Shown: positions 12,303 through 24,646 of the stretch, one piece after another
How the letters are laid out: every line of letters starts with the position of its first letter
How positions within the stretch are numbered: the first letter of the stretch is position 1
Assembly: GCF_901933205.1 (NCBI RefSeq)
Contig: NC_044572.1
Location: 60,732,965-60,796,964, forward strand
Reading direction: 5' to 3'
Length of the DNA stretch: 64,000 nucleotides
Source: Camarhynchus parvulus
Lineage: Eukaryota > Chordata > Aves > Passeriformes > Thraupidae
Translations under genes and position numbers: made by a program
Notes under the pieces: model-generated
The model's input: only the letters and a program-made list of their open reading frames with translations
Databases searched by the model: none
What the model was told of the DNA's origin: nothing

Positions 12303-15300
12303 CACATGCTAGCCTGCCCGGGAAATTAGCACACAGTCACTTATACCACAATTGAATACGGCACTGAATCAGTGTCTTTCAGTCACAGCTGTCAGCAGAC
12401 TTCTTATTTTCTTTTTCTTCCTAGTGAAAAGGCACAGTTTTAGGTAGGAAATCAAAGCTCCCTGACTCTTCATAGGTAAATTTGCACAGATCTCTCGTAA
12501 AAAGCTCACAGATCTCCTGAATCCATGGACTACATGTGGAAAGCAGCAGCAGCACTACAAACTTGTTTCCACATAGAAACTCCTCACAGTGCACAAAGAC
12601 TGTGAAGTACCTTTACATTGCTTTCAAAAAATCCATTTATTTCAAGTTCAGCTACTCTCTGGTTACAAACACAGACCTGTTTCTAAGTGACTTGTCCAAG
12701 TGACAATGGGAGATTTTGGATTATGATTAGGAAGCTGGTTGATTACCTAGTCCCATAATGCTGTGTTTTCTGATTCCAGCTCCAGGGATTTTGCCAAACC
12801 ACTTTGAAAAAATTTTCCTCCTGCTCAATGAAAAATTGTGTTGGTGGTGGAAAATAGAAATCTTGCTACATTTCTTGAGCATAATGAAGTGCTCATGGCA
12901 CCAGCAGAGACTTCGACTTTGCACTTAAGCCTTATTAAAGCTTGGTTACTTGTTAGGGTGGTAGGAAAGCAAGCAAAGAGCCTGATGTGCTGTGCCAGAG
13001 CAGCTTTATCAAGCCCTGCAGAGGCAGTCCAGGGGATTACCAGTGCAGCTGCCTGCCCTGGGCAGGGCAGGGTGCCAGCCCTCAGCTGCTCCCCTTGCTC
13101 TCCTGACTGCAGAACATGCACAAACACACTTGGATCTCCTTGTGACATCTGCACTTAAAAAGCAAGAGGAAAATGCAGGGCCTGGAAAAGACCATCTCCC
13201 TGATGGCAGGGCACTAACAGCTGTCCTCTAGCAAATCTAACCACAGTCATCCCTGCACTGAACCAGAGTGAGAGTCAGTTCAGGCTAAAAATAATCCGAT
13301 CTTTTTTGGGAGTATGGCAGGGCAGGAGCCAAGTTCTTGGCCCCATAAACAATTTTACAAGAGCTAAAGGAGGGCATAGGCTGGGAATGAGCAGCTGGGG
13401 GCTGTTAAGATGTCATTGTCAGTGAATGGCACTGCTTCCCTGAATTTTCACTACAACAGAGCTTGAGTGTTCAGATAATCAGCCACGACATCTGAGATAT
13501 GGGAGCAGATGGGCCAATACCTGCTTAGAGTGCTCTAGTTTGAGTCACTGAAAAGGACATCTGCCTCTGCTCTCAGGCCAGGTGCCTCAGCAGCCCCACT
13601 GCAGCTGGGCAGCATCTTCTGTGTGTTTATGAGTGGGTATTTCTCAGAAGCCTGTACTCTTAGAGCTATTTTGAATGAATATTCACAAGGCAGCCAAAAC
13701 CCCTCCTGCTGTTAAAATGTACTGAATATTGAGCCCTTGCTGCAACACAGGAAGGTACCACAGCTCCCCAGAGAAACAGTTGCAAGAATGTTTTGAAGAT
13801 GCCAAACCCAGCAACCTTTTGTCTTAGCCTAGTTCAACAAAATAATACTATCTGAAACTTTTTTACTCTGAGGCACACAAGTTTTCCAGACTTCAGCCTT
13901 CAGAATGAAAACTTAGCACAGTTAATGACATCTGAAGTTTCTGAAGACAAATATTGGACACCGGTGGCTACATTATCCTTACATCTAAAAACTTGCCCTG
14001 TCTCCTTGTATCAAGTTCCACGCCCACCATATTTTTGTCAGTAACACTCGAGCCAGCATACAACACCAGAAGCATATAGAAATGATAACATGAAAGGGCT
14101 GAATAAAAGGAATAAAAGGCACTAAAAAACTAAACCAGAAATATGTCATTGCTTAAGAATTATTGTTTTATTTGCTTGTCATTAGACATCTGTTCATAGG
14201 CACTGTAAACATTCCACTTTGTGCCTGGGCTTAATAGTGTCAACTTTGCAGGGATGCCTTCTTCTTCCTCATTGTTTTCACTTGGTTTCTAGGGCAAACA
14301 AAACTCTTTTTTTTTTTTTTTTAGTCCTTTAATAAATTAAAGCTGTTATAGAGTTAGAAGTAAATAACTGCACAGTATGGAAATTTCTATCCAGCAATCC
14401 TCAGAACAAAACAAAGATCATTATATGCACCGTATCCAACTCTTTCTTGCTCCATTTGTGCCCTCCTTCCCCCCCACCCTGGTAATCCCAGAGCTCTGTG
14501 GTGACTGATTAGAATTTGAGGTCAAGTTTTGTCCTGAAAAAATGTGTAGCTAGCCCTCCTCTTCCTCTCCTCACCCTGTCATCTGCTGACATTTCCAGAT
14601 GACAGTGTACTGAATCCGAACTGTTTCTTTTGCTGGGAATGCCATCTGTGAGGTGGCAGCTGGGGTGGGAGGGAAGGCACATGGCAAATGAACAGTGATA
14701 AATATAGACAGTAGACCAAATTAGAGGAAGTTCCACTTCTTTGCAGTGTTACAGACCTTTGCACGCTTCCATTAAGTGGATACAGTTTCTCTTGAACTGG
14801 TATTTGAATGGCTGGATTGCTTAGCAAGGGAGAAAAGTCAGAACATTGGAACAGAGATGTCAAAAAAGCCAGCTTGGGCAAAAATGCTCAGACTACTGAA
14901 ATTTCCTAAGTCACTCATGGTTCCACTCCATTTCTATCATATTATACTATCCTAAAACTAGCAAGGGGGAAGAAAAAGAAGATGAGCGTGTGTATTGTCA
15001 AAAGGCATATGTCATAAATCATCCAAAATGAAAAAACAGTGAAGATCTGAGGGAATGTTTCTTGTAGAGCAGAGATAAAACCAGTGTCCAGATCATTGAC
15101 AACTGAACATGAATTCTACCAAAAAAAAAAAAAAGGCTGGCATAACATTTTAATTTCTCACTTTAATACTCAAAAGGACCACTTACATTTGAAACATATT
15201 TTTCCCTGTATTACAGAAAGAATAATTCAATAATTAAAACCTCATCTTAAGACATTGAATTCTGTAAATGAGGTGATGTCAGAGGAAATTCTAGAGACTG

Positions 15301-15339
15301 AAATTTTGCTCATATTTCTTCACTAGAAGATTGCTAACA
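12303..15339. other. Unique non-coding sequence with homopolymer runs
   Basis: No gene recognised. It contains a 16-base T run (14307-14322) and a 14-base A run (15121-15134). The segment 12990-13110 is locally GC-rich and opens overlapping frames on both strands (12825-13154 minus, 12838-13158 plus), which I read as chance. Confidence 0.55.
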
Positions 15340-15702
15340 GCATCTTGTCTACACAGAAACACAGAAGGCCAAGGAGGGAAGGAACCTCTGGAGATCTTCA
15401 GGTCCAACTGCTCACAAAGCAGGGTCCAAAAGGTGTCAGGTTGCTCAGGGCCATATCCAGTTGCATTTTGAACTATCTCCCAAAACACAGACTTCCCTCT
15501 CTCTAATTCAGTGTTTGACTACTCTCACAGGACAAAATTTTCTTCTTCTGTTTAATGGAATTCTCCCTGCTTCAATTTGTGCCCACTGCCTCCTACCCTT
15601 CCCTGGATACCAGTGAGAAGGGAATAGCTCTGTCTTCTTTGCATCATCCTGTATTTATATACATGGATAAGATCATACCTAACCCATCTATTCTCAAGGA
15701 TA
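15340..15702 (-). mobile_element. CR1 LINE fragment (minus strand)
   Basis: Read on the plus strand, this is the inverted CR1 3' end: 'ggaaggaacctctggagatc' then 'ttcaggtccaactgctcaca', 'gtcaggttgctcagggccat', 'ttgtgcccactgcctcctac', 'agctctgtcttctttgcatc' and 'atttatatacatggataaga'. This is the standard order of an antisense CR1. The 3' terminus is at the left edge (about 15340) and has lost clean 'agaatcatag' units. The reading frame is gone. Confidence 0.88.
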
Positions 15703-18686
15703 ACATATTAATAAATATTAGTAAAACATTAATAAAACATGTAAATATATATGTTTACTTTGGAATCACTTCAGGAATATCTGCCCTATTTATCCATGGT
15801 TTTCACACTGAATACAGCTTCCAAGATATCTTTTAGGCAAGTGCCATTGTTGTTAGGAGTTTCATGAACTGGAGAAGGAGACTATTTAAGCAACATTGTA
15901 TTCTTTCAAACTATACCTAGGTAAGTAATTTGGTAAGACATTCTTCTCTTCCTTTCAGTGTTCAATTAGAAATGACACACATTTCAACATTTTTTATCTC
16001 ACTCCTGGGGCTTTTCTAAAGCTCATTAATTTTAAGAGCAAACAATGACAAGAAGTGAGCTCGATCCTTGACCAAGCCTACAGCTGCACTACACCTGAAG
16101 GAACTAAACCACACAGAAGCCTTTTAGTGCATTTTAATTTATGGAAGTTGGATTCATATCACAAATTCACTTGATTTACCTTAACTTCCTTGGCTGACTT
16201 TATTTAGCATTGCCTGGAAGTAAAGATACTGTGTTCAGTGCAGCAGTTCTCCATACACAAGTCTTGAAGAGAAGGAAAGGACATGTCATACCAGCAAACA
16301 AACTGAGGTGGTGTTGGCTCACTTCAGCAAAATCTGTGTAATCAAAAGTGTAAAAGTGTACATACACATGTCAGTTGTAATAATCTTGTCACTTTATCCT
16401 CTCTTCAGGTTTCCTAAAAGGCAGTCCTCTGTGGCAGAAATATTTACCTATTGTGCAAGATAAGACTTTTTCTGCTAGGATAATGCACAGACATCTTACA
16501 TCTTCATCTGGCATCAAATCTTTTAAAGCTGATACCCCATGCTTATAAACAGGTTTCTCAACAGACAGCATGAGGTTCATATCACCAGCAGTGCATATCT
16601 CATCGGGGTGGGGAAAACCACACAGCAGCTACCTGTACAGGCTGCAGTTCCATGCTTCCCCTTCAGGCGACATGCCAGCTCCCTCCTCCTGCTGGTAGAG
16701 CTGACCCCCCTTTATCCTTGCACCACTTTTGACACTCACCACCGAGAGACATTTCTGCATGGTTGCCCACCAAAAAAAACACAAGGTCTCTCTCTGCTGG
16801 GCCAGATTCCTGACGCCTTAGCACATTGAAACACTTCAGTGACCAGGGTAAGCCAGCACCCAGCCAAGCCACAGTGTCAAGAGCTGACTGTCTTTGCACT
16901 CGGAATGACGCTCCTGGAACATTCCAAGGGTATTGGGAAAGCGAGCAGGAAAGTGTCCTGGTTTAAAAATGGGTCCCCAGTGTCAGAGAGCTGGCTGAAA
17001 CAAGGGGATAGCATGCTACCAAATGAGCTAATTGCAAGCATCAGTCAATTTATAAACACTGGTAAAGCGTTAGAGCAAAGGATCTGTTTATTTGATTCTG
17101 TTTATTTGAAATACAGCCCATAGATAGATTTTTTTAGGTAAGTTTTGGAGGCTCATTTTTGAAAGCACATCATACTTCCAGAATATTCCAAACATATACT
17201 ATTATGCATAATTGCCCTCTACAGTGTCCATGATGGATTGGTAAACAAAGGTGAGTTAACATGCATCACATAAAAATGAAGAATAACCCACACCTCCAGT
17301 TTTCATGGGAGATATATTAGAACCATTCAGATAATTCCTTTGGGCCCACTTTCTGGCCTTGGTGGAGCAGTTTCCTTTGTCCTTTGCAGTTTTCCTTAAA
17401 ATCTTTCAATTTGATTAAGAACTTACAATTTTTCTCGAGGAAGAACCTGGAACAAAAGGTCATCTGCAATAAATTCAAGAAAGGTTTTTCACCATTTCTA
17501 GTGAGTGGCTCACAGAACAGTAAATAAAGCACAAGCAGATTATTACAATATCTTAAGAATATTCAATCCCATTGCTTTGCATAAAATTCTACAGAAATTC
17601 TTAAGGCATCAAGTAAGCTTCTGAATTCTATTTAAATAAAATTAACTTTATAAAACCTACTGTGTTCTTAGTCTATTAATTTTTCAGGTATCTTGAGATT
17701 TAAAACAAAAAAAAACTCCCCCCCAAAAAATTCAAATACACTCATAAAAATATAAAGTTTATTGACCCACTTTATTTAAGGTTATGTGTGAAAATGGAGA
17801 AACTGCATGACTGCTGATGTGTAATTGAGAAACAACCATTTGAGTGAACCGGTTCTTATTCTTGAATGGTTCATGCAGTTCATGTACTCCCAAAACCAGA
17901 AATGGAGTCAACACAATACATAAGGATCAGATTTTGATCATCCAAGGCTATTTACACCACATCAGAGACCTCCAGCACACACTTACACAAACTCCACAGT
18001 TTCTGCAAGAAAGCAGGAGTACTATCTCTATCCCAGTTTTCTTGAACTCTTTTCTGACACAAACGCTTTGGTGCTCAGAAAACACTTTCCTGTATCTTGG
18101 TGTTTGTGGATCTATTTGTCTATTTTAAGTGGCAGTGGTACTACACATCTGTTTTGTTCTTCAAGAAATATTTGCCAGTTCAGAAATTGAGTGATGTTTG
18201 AGCTGGGTAACTAGTTTAATAATAAGTGGATTTGGTAAGAAAGCAATTTACTGAAATGGTCACAGAGGTTTTTATTGAGGTCCCAATAGACTTTGTGCCT
18301 CCTCTACTGTTGGAACCTCTCATAGATAGTCCCATTTCCACCTCAACCATCCAAATTACTCACTTCTAACTAAAATGCTGTATGTGGTGGATAACTGGGA
18401 GAATGACAATTTTAAAAAGCAGCAAATTGCATTTTATTTGTGAAGAATGAGCCTACTTTTGAACATCTTACAGGAGCAGTATTCTGGTTTTTACACAGCA
18501 TCCCTCCCCACCAGAATTTTCTGTGTATGGGAAGAAAATAAAGCAGCATTCATTCTATATTGTAGGCAGAGATCTTAAAAAACCCACCGACACAAACAAA
18601 AGAAGCCCCAATAAAATGAAACCCCTCAAACAGCAGCTATTCTTGTTCTGGGAAAGATCTTTGTGACAATTCCATTTCCCTGGCAG
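15703..18686. other. Unique non-coding sequence
   Basis: AT-rich unique sequence. Splice-donor-like strings ('ctaggtaagtaa' near 15917, 'taggtaagtttt' near 17137) have no convincing exon upstream. No gene or repeat is supported. Confidence 0.55.
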
Positions 18687-18785
18687 AAAAACTTCTCAAG
18701 AAGTTTTTGAGAAGATTTCAAAATTTCTCAAAATTTTCTTGAAAAGTTTTTGAGAAGATTTCCAAATTTCTCAATTTTCAGGGAG
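18687..18785. repeat. Hairpin plus 43-bp direct duplication
   Basis: A perfect 10-bp inverted repeat (aaaaacttct at 18687-18696 and agaagttttt at 18699-18708) overlaps the first copy of an imperfect 43-bp direct repeat. The string 'aagtttttgagaagatttc' starts at 18701 and again at 18744. A second inverted pair, 'ttctcaaaa' near 18725 and 'ttttgagaa', spans the duplication. The block is made of nested direct and inverted copies of one A/T-rich motif. It is probably the product of slippage or template switching. Confidence 0.8.
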
Positions 18786-19981
18786 AAATGTCGAGATTTC
18801 AATAAGTATTTTGGCTTCCTGGGAAAGAAGGAGGGAAGCCCTCACAGCCCAGGGCAGGAATGTTGACTGCATAGCACTCTTCCCCAAACACCAGAGAATA
18901 TTCCTTGCTGTACACTTGCAGGCATGATAGGGAGTGGAGTAAGGAGTAGGATGACAGCCTGCTTCCCTTCTGATAGTGGCGCTTGAGAAATGTCCGTGTT
19001 TCCTGGGATGGGTTACACAGGTACATGGTAGCACAGCAGCCACTGCAGATACATGGGAAGAAAACAGTCCAGTGAAACCAAATGCCTCAGCCCGACTCTT
19101 CCTGACCTTCCTGGCTCTGACCTCTGTGTGTACAGTGCAGCCCTCACACAATTACATGGAAAGCAATTTTTTGTATTAAAGGAATCCATTGGAGATGGAT
19201 TTGAACTTTTGTTCAGCCTCCTGCCACCAATGTGCACCGTGATTGCCAGGCACAGACAACATAGCCCACTTGTCACCATTTTCTTCCTTCTTGAGCCAGA
19301 AAGTTCACATGATGTGCTAGTAGTAGTCCAGAAGTGGTCAAATTAGTGAATTAATAAGATTTTAAGGTAACGAATAAGCTGTCATTCAAAGACTGATTTT
19401 TTAAATATCCTTTTCCATTGCTTAGTAAGCCTTGATAAACAGGTGCACCAGAAACCAGTTTATGCTAGAAATTACATCCAAGCTGAAGCTATCTCTTTGT
19501 CAGGGGGAAAAAGTTTACAAAGAAAAAGATAAATGGGGTGAAAGAGAAAGGAAGGCAGTATGAACAACAGTGGAAAAAACCTAACAGTGAAACAAAAGTG
19601 CTGTGGTTGAAATTATTTTCTCTGTTGTTCTCTTGGGAGAACATTCAATGAACCTGGGCAGCAATGCCTTTTTTGCCAGCTAAACATCTTCTGAGGTTTC
19701 CCCTCCAGCATGTGGAGAGGAACACAGTCCTCTGAGAGGCAGTGAGAGCAGAAGTTTGGGTAGGTGCACTAAACACTGCCTGGAGGAATCTTGTCCTTCA
19801 CACACTGCTGAAAATTAGGACACTGTCTGGCTAAGTGAAGTACTTCACGTTGGGCATTCCACCTTAAAAAAGACTTGTTAGCATTTTAAAAGGGAAGATA
19901 GCAGTGTTACCTGAGCATAATTACAGAATCCTGGAAATTCAAATTCTTGTTTTTACACATACTCATTCATGCAAATGTGGA
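18786..19981. other. Unique non-coding sequence
   Basis: Overlapping frames on both strands at 18771-19346 look like chance ORFs, since five of them cover the same bases. No gene or transposon is recognised. Confidence 0.5.
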
Positions 19982-20043
19982 GCCTGATCCAGAAATTTTA
20001 TTCAGGTGAGTAATCTGCCTTTGACTTCAATGGGATTCTGCCA
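19982..20043 (+). repeat. Ancient amniote repeat relic ('gacttcaatggg' core)
   Basis: The order 'gcctgatccag', 'ttcaggtgagtaatctgcct', 'ttgacttcaatgggattctg' matches a very common old interspersed repeat of birds, turtles and crocodilians. That repeat reads 'cctgatcctgc', 'ttactcaggtgagtaa', 'cccattgacttcaatggga'. I recognise the pattern from those genomes but cannot name the Repbase family. The gtgagt inside it belongs to the repeat and is not an exon border. Confidence 0.5.
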
Positions 20044-20814
20044 TACATGAACAAAACAATCAAACCATGTTTTGCATTTGCAGTCACCTCCATTTATCTT
20101 CCAGAGGGACTGTTGAGTTGTAAAAATGCCCAAATCATGCCAATTTGTCCAGACGAGATATCAAATCTCCTTTTTAATATTCAGCTTCAGCAATACAGAA
20201 AGCAACACTGCCAAATACTTCATAACCATTTTACTGGGATTACTCACATTTTGATTAGAAAATTCTCATTTCACATGGGTGTTGTCACCTGCCCTGTGCT
20301 AGATATATCATCTCTGCTGTGCAATTAATTACACAAACACTGAAAAATGAGTTTATGACCTGGAATGGAGTTTTGATAAACTCCTCTGAAGACATACCTG
20401 AAACACAGCCTAGTAGAATCCTGAACAGATAGAAATTATTTATGCATATACAATGGCACACACAGCTTCCAAACAAACTGAAGACCTGCCAGGAGCAGCA
20501 GTAGTTCAATATCTGGTTTGAAATGAAGAATGTAAAAGAGACCATAACTGAGGAATGAGGCACTGAATCCTGCAGCAGAGGGAAAGTGAGGAGAATGCTA
20601 ATAATTTGAGAGATTTACAGCATCCATGTACTTTCTGAGGCAAAGGGGTGAGGATGGGACACAGAACCAGTAGGGTAAGGACAACAGACATGGAAAGCTT
20701 CAAATCAACAGTGCTGTTTTGTTATTTAGGGAATAAATACTTGGCTTTCTGAGACATAGGTCTAATTCATCTACCACACGAGTGAGCTACACCTCTGTAA
20801 CAAGAGTGACCCTA
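20044..20814. other. Unique non-coding sequence
   Basis: No gene, RNA or mobile element is recognised in this stretch. Confidence 0.55.
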
Positions 20815-21130
20815 ACATGTCCCCTATTTTGCCTCCTGTCCTGCACAGGCTGAACGCTGACTGTCCCACTACCTCAGCTGCCTGTGGGTAAGCTCAGTGT
20901 CTCCTGGGGCTGAGGCTGTGGCTCCAAATGGCAGCAAATCTGAGGGAGCAGCCAGCCCCATAACAAGGGGTGTCCTCACATGTCTCTCGTTGTCACCTCC
21001 TCCTCACCACCAGCCATGGTCCTTATCTGGCCCCTGAGTGAACTGGTGCAGGGGGAGGGACAGGACAAGCCAAGCGTCCCCAGAGGGGCACTTCTCAGTG
21101 TGGTGTTGTCTTAGTCGAGAGAGCCATTAA
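20815..21130. other. GC-rich block of unknown origin
   Basis: About 315 bases are clearly GC-richer than both AT-rich flanks but remain poor in CpG. The right part reads 'agagccattaaacagcagca', with an attaaa polyadenylation-like hexamer at 21125, followed by 'agctctctgagtgtctttt'. This resembles the R-U5 side of an old solo LTR, but I could not find clean TG...CA ends or a target-site duplication. It could equally be an old CpG-decayed regulatory segment. Confidence 0.25.
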
Positions 21131-21807
21131 ACAGCAGCAAGAGCAAGCCATTGCTAAAAGCTCTCTGAGTGTCTTTTCACATGTGGGCTAGAAAAGCGGG
21201 AGGCTGTGGTATTGCTGCAGCAACCAGGAGACCCGAAATAAGCAGGATGGTGAGCATCATTCTGAAAACACATTTTCTTATTCCCTGGAGCAAATACATT
21301 CGGTGCCTCATACTGAAAAAGAAATAAACTAAACAAACCAAAACAGCAGGTTAGGACCTGGAAAACAAAACCAGCTAAACATAAATAAATCATGGACATC
21401 TTGCAATATACTAAAATACTTAGGCATTGTCATCTGTTGCTTATTACAGTTTCATTTACATTGGAATTTTCTTTGTTTTCCTGCAACAGTTGTGTTACTG
21501 TATTATTTTAAAACTAGTCAGTAATGTGAGTAGAAGAGTCTATCTTTGCATTATTCTGGCCAATATTATATTATACTGTGTAAGAAATGAGAGTTAAATC
21601 AATTTTAATGCACCATTTTAGTAAGATTACAACCACAGTTCTCGATTGCAGTTATGGAGATAATTGCAATTTCATTGGTACTGCTTAATATTAAGAATAC
21701 AAAATTTACTTTTGATGAACAGATCATTATGTAAGATGAATCCAAGTTATTTTTCTTTTAAGTTGCATCTTGGCTTGTTTTATTTCTTAACTTTGACTAT
21801 TTAATTA
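21131..21807. other. AT-rich unique sequence, possibly a conserved element
   Basis: No gene. The part at about 21600-21710 is AT-rich with homeodomain-like strings (taattgcaat, ttaatgcacc), as in many conserved non-coding elements of developmental gene deserts. That impression is not tested. Confidence 0.3.
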
Positions 21808-21875
21808 AAAGAGTTTTGGAGGTAGTGTATACAGAAACCTCATAAAGAGTTTTAGAGGTAGTGTATACAGAAACG
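21808..21875 (+). repeat. Tandem duplication, 36-bp period
   Basis: Two near-identical copies of about 32 bases, starting 'aaagagtttt' and ending 'gtgtatacagaaac', occupy 21808-21839 and 21844-21875. Apart from the edges they differ at one internal base (gga against aga). The low divergence suggests a recent local duplication. Confidence 0.85.
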
Positions 21876-23048
21876 TGCTGACTGGTTCAACATCAAATTC
21901 CTGTACAGTGATTTGAGAAGAAAAACATTCATTTTGAAGCAGCTCTGGAGGCTGAGTATAGAGATTATTAAACGTAAGTTTTATATATGCAGAAAAATTG
22001 CTTTTGCATGAATTTACTTTTAAAATGTTAATATATGCATAAGAAAATTGTGTTTCTTAATCTCTGAAGAAACACTTATCACTAGGAACCGCTTAATTCT
22101 TTTCCTGTGCTTGATTTATTAGCTTATGAAATTATGGTAATAGTTTGCATGTTAATGGTTTTGGGGCTCAAATGACCTGATTTTAATAATGAAGTAATTT
22201 ATGCAGTAAATGTAATCAGCATCTATGAATCTCACTTAAAAGAACATGCCAGTGATTACCTATGCTAAAAGCAAACGACTGTCAGCATGGAATACACTGT
22301 ATGTTATGACAGGTAACTGGGATGTGCTCAGCTCAGCATACCCTTTAGGCTGGCTGGGTCCTACTCTGGCAAGCACCACTGAATGTGGTGGCAACTGCAG
22401 CTCCAACTGTTTACAGATCTTCCATCACAGACTGGCTCTTGGTCATCTTCTAAGGAAAAGGACAAGGATGGGATGTGGGCATCGCCAGAACTGAAGCTGG
22501 AACCAGTAAGAAATTCCTGCATGAATAGAAGCATCCTGTGGCACAGAGACCTGACACACCTGGACAAAGCGGGTTGCAGAAAGAGAGGGAAGTGATTGCT
22601 TAGGGAAGAAGTTGTAAGTCCTAAGAATTAGAAGAAAAATGAGATTTTTATTAAGGATTTGACCTGCACGGCATATAAAAGATGCAACCTCCTGCAACAT
22701 TTGGTAAGCCTATGTGAAACAGATCCATCACAAGGATTCTTTCCTAAAACATCTGTATTTACAGACCTGCTCACTGTCAGGATGCATATGAACCATGCCT
22801 CTGTTCCCTTGTGCTGTTTACAGTGCTGTTCCCCAACATGAGAAGAAACACTAGACTGGGCTTTGAAAAGCAAACAGCAATGCTTTCTTTGCAGTAAGGC
22901 AAGCTTGTGTTTTGATAACCTGAACACTGAGATTCATTTTGGTATAAAAGATTCAGAAATATATTACTAGCTGCCAAATATGATCTAACTGTTCAAACAC
23001 ACAGGCAGAAGCTGAAGGAGGTCAGATTGGATATTAGCCAAAATGTAT
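21876..23048. other. Unique non-coding sequence
   Basis: 21950-22240 is strongly AT-rich with repeated atgcat/taat strings and could be a conserved element. 22250-23040 is ordinary. Open frames at 22243-22977 overlap on both strands and match nothing recognisable. Confidence 0.5.
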
Positions 23049-23092
23049 AAAGTCAATGGAAGAAACCCCATTGATTCAGCAGAGCTCGATCA
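23049..23092 (+). repeat. Ancient amniote repeat relic
   Basis: The order 'aaagtcaatggaagaaaccc', 'cattgattcagcagagctcg', 'atca' matches the old amniote repeat pattern 'aaagtcaatggaaagactcc', 'cattgacttcagtgggcttt', 'ggatca'. The family name is unknown to me. The fragment is short, so some doubt remains. Confidence 0.45.
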
Positions 23093-23499
23093 TTTGTTCA
23101 CCAAAGAAATCCCTAAGGGCCAGAAGTCCTCACCACTTCCAAAGACCAAAACTGTAAAACTACGTTTTGTAATTAATAAATGCTTTTTATGCAGCCCCTC
23201 AAGCATGATAAAACACTGTCTTCAAACACCATTTCCAGAGCTGCTCATTTTTCAAAGCAAAAAGGTGTTCTGTTCTCTAATGCTCTCTACTGCAGAATTC
23301 AGACTGTTAGCTTTATGAAATTTATGTCATATCCTAAAGGGAAAACAAGCAGAAGCAGAAGGATAAGATAGTTTAGCATTTTTAAAGTTTTATTACCTCA
23401 GTCATAGGGCCCATGGAAGCCCAAGGAAGGTATGGATCATGCAACAGAAGCCCTTCAAACCCTACCCCGCCCCACAGACTGTGTATTCAGGTGCTAAGC
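23093..23499. other. Unique non-coding sequence
   Basis: Left flank of the CpG island. Two short overlapping frames at 23093-23371 are not supported as genes. Confidence 0.5.
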
Positions 23500-23742
23500 A
23501 GAACTTCACTGAGGGAATGAAGGCAGCCAAGCCAAGGCTGCTGCCTGCACGCAGCGTCGGAGGATGGCCAAGCTGACCGTCCACATTAGCCCTGGATAGG
23601 AACTGGGCAGGGCAAAACGCAACCTGGTAAAAAAGCGTCCCTGCAGAGGGAGAGACGGGGCTTATCCTTCAAGCGGCCACGTCCCCAGCTCCCGAGGAGC
23701 CCGGGTTCAGCTGAGCCCCGCCGGGGCAGTCGGAGCGAGCCC

Positions 23743-23830
23743 GATCAAAGGCGGTGTGTTTGCTTTAGACGCGGATGCCATGCACGCTGTTGCCATGGCG
23801 CCTGACGGCTTAATGAGCTGTCGCCTGTCA
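23743..23830. promoter_or_regulatory. Dense transcription-factor motif cluster in the CpG island
   Basis: Within 88 bases I read gatcaaaggc (TCF/LEF type, 23743-23752), tgtttgc (FOX type, 23757-23763), gttgccatggcgcc (23789-23802), taatgag (homeodomain core, 23811-23817) and cctgtca (MEIS/TGIF type, 23824-23830). The 23789 site differs at only two positions from the RFX X-box palindrome gttgccatggcaac. Co-occurrence of WNT-effector, RFX, homeobox and MEIS motifs is typical of developmental enhancers. Motif matches alone do not show binding. Confidence 0.45.
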
Positions 23831-24646
23831 CCCGAGCCGCTGTCACCAGGCTCCCGCGGCTGCCCTGCCCCCGCTCCCCGCGGAAAGCAGCTCGGGCAGC
23901 CTGTGGGAGAGGCTCATCCATGGGCCCGGGCTGCTCCGAGCTGCCTGCCCCGGCCCTCTCGCAGGCCCAGACATCCTTGTCTCGCCAAACAGGATTTCTG
24001 GAGGTGAAATTTCCCCTCCTCCATTTCCCTGTGTTGTGCCTGGAGGACATTCCCCTGACAAGAGGGACCTGCTGTCGGCGGCACAGGCAGGGTCAGGAAG
24101 GCGGAAAATAAAAGGAGAAATTTCAAAGTTCAGACAGTTTTCTTGGCAGACTATGACAGCTCAAAGGGATGAGGATCTGTCTGAAGTTTACTTGGAAATC
24201 CAGCAAGAATAGCTCGCCGCTGACAATCCAGGCTCACAAACACGAGCCCAAGCCGCAGAGCCCCAGCACCAGTTCAGGCTTCCCATGGGACACACGCACA
24301 CAGACACCCGGACAGCCAGCACCTGCCTTTCGAAAACTAACAGGAAAATCCCGGCCTGCTCTATCTTCCCTGTCTGTGAGAATCTCAGCCTCTCTGGCTG
24401 GGGCAGAACAGGGGGCCCTGCGGTTTCCCCGGCTGGGAGAGGAAAGGGAATGCTGCCGTGAGTGCCCTTTGCTCCCAGACAAAGGCTGGGCGCTGGGAAG
24501 GCAGCAGCATCCCCTGCCTGCCATTCTGGCTGGGAGCTTCCCACGAGGGAAGGGCAATGGAGGCTCACATTTGCTGGCGGAAGAGTGTGAAATCCGCAGG
24601 GGAGAGCCGGGGGAGCTGTGGTGCATCCTCATCTGCTGTGCCTTGT

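Noticed and set aside
18690..18770. Array of heat-shock elements
   Set aside because: The ttc/gaa units are not spaced as alternating nGAAn pentamers, so the resemblance comes from the A/T-rich repeat.
19998..20010. 'caggtgagtaa' as a plus-strand splice donor
   Set aside because: The string is part of the ancient repeat pattern at 19982-20043.
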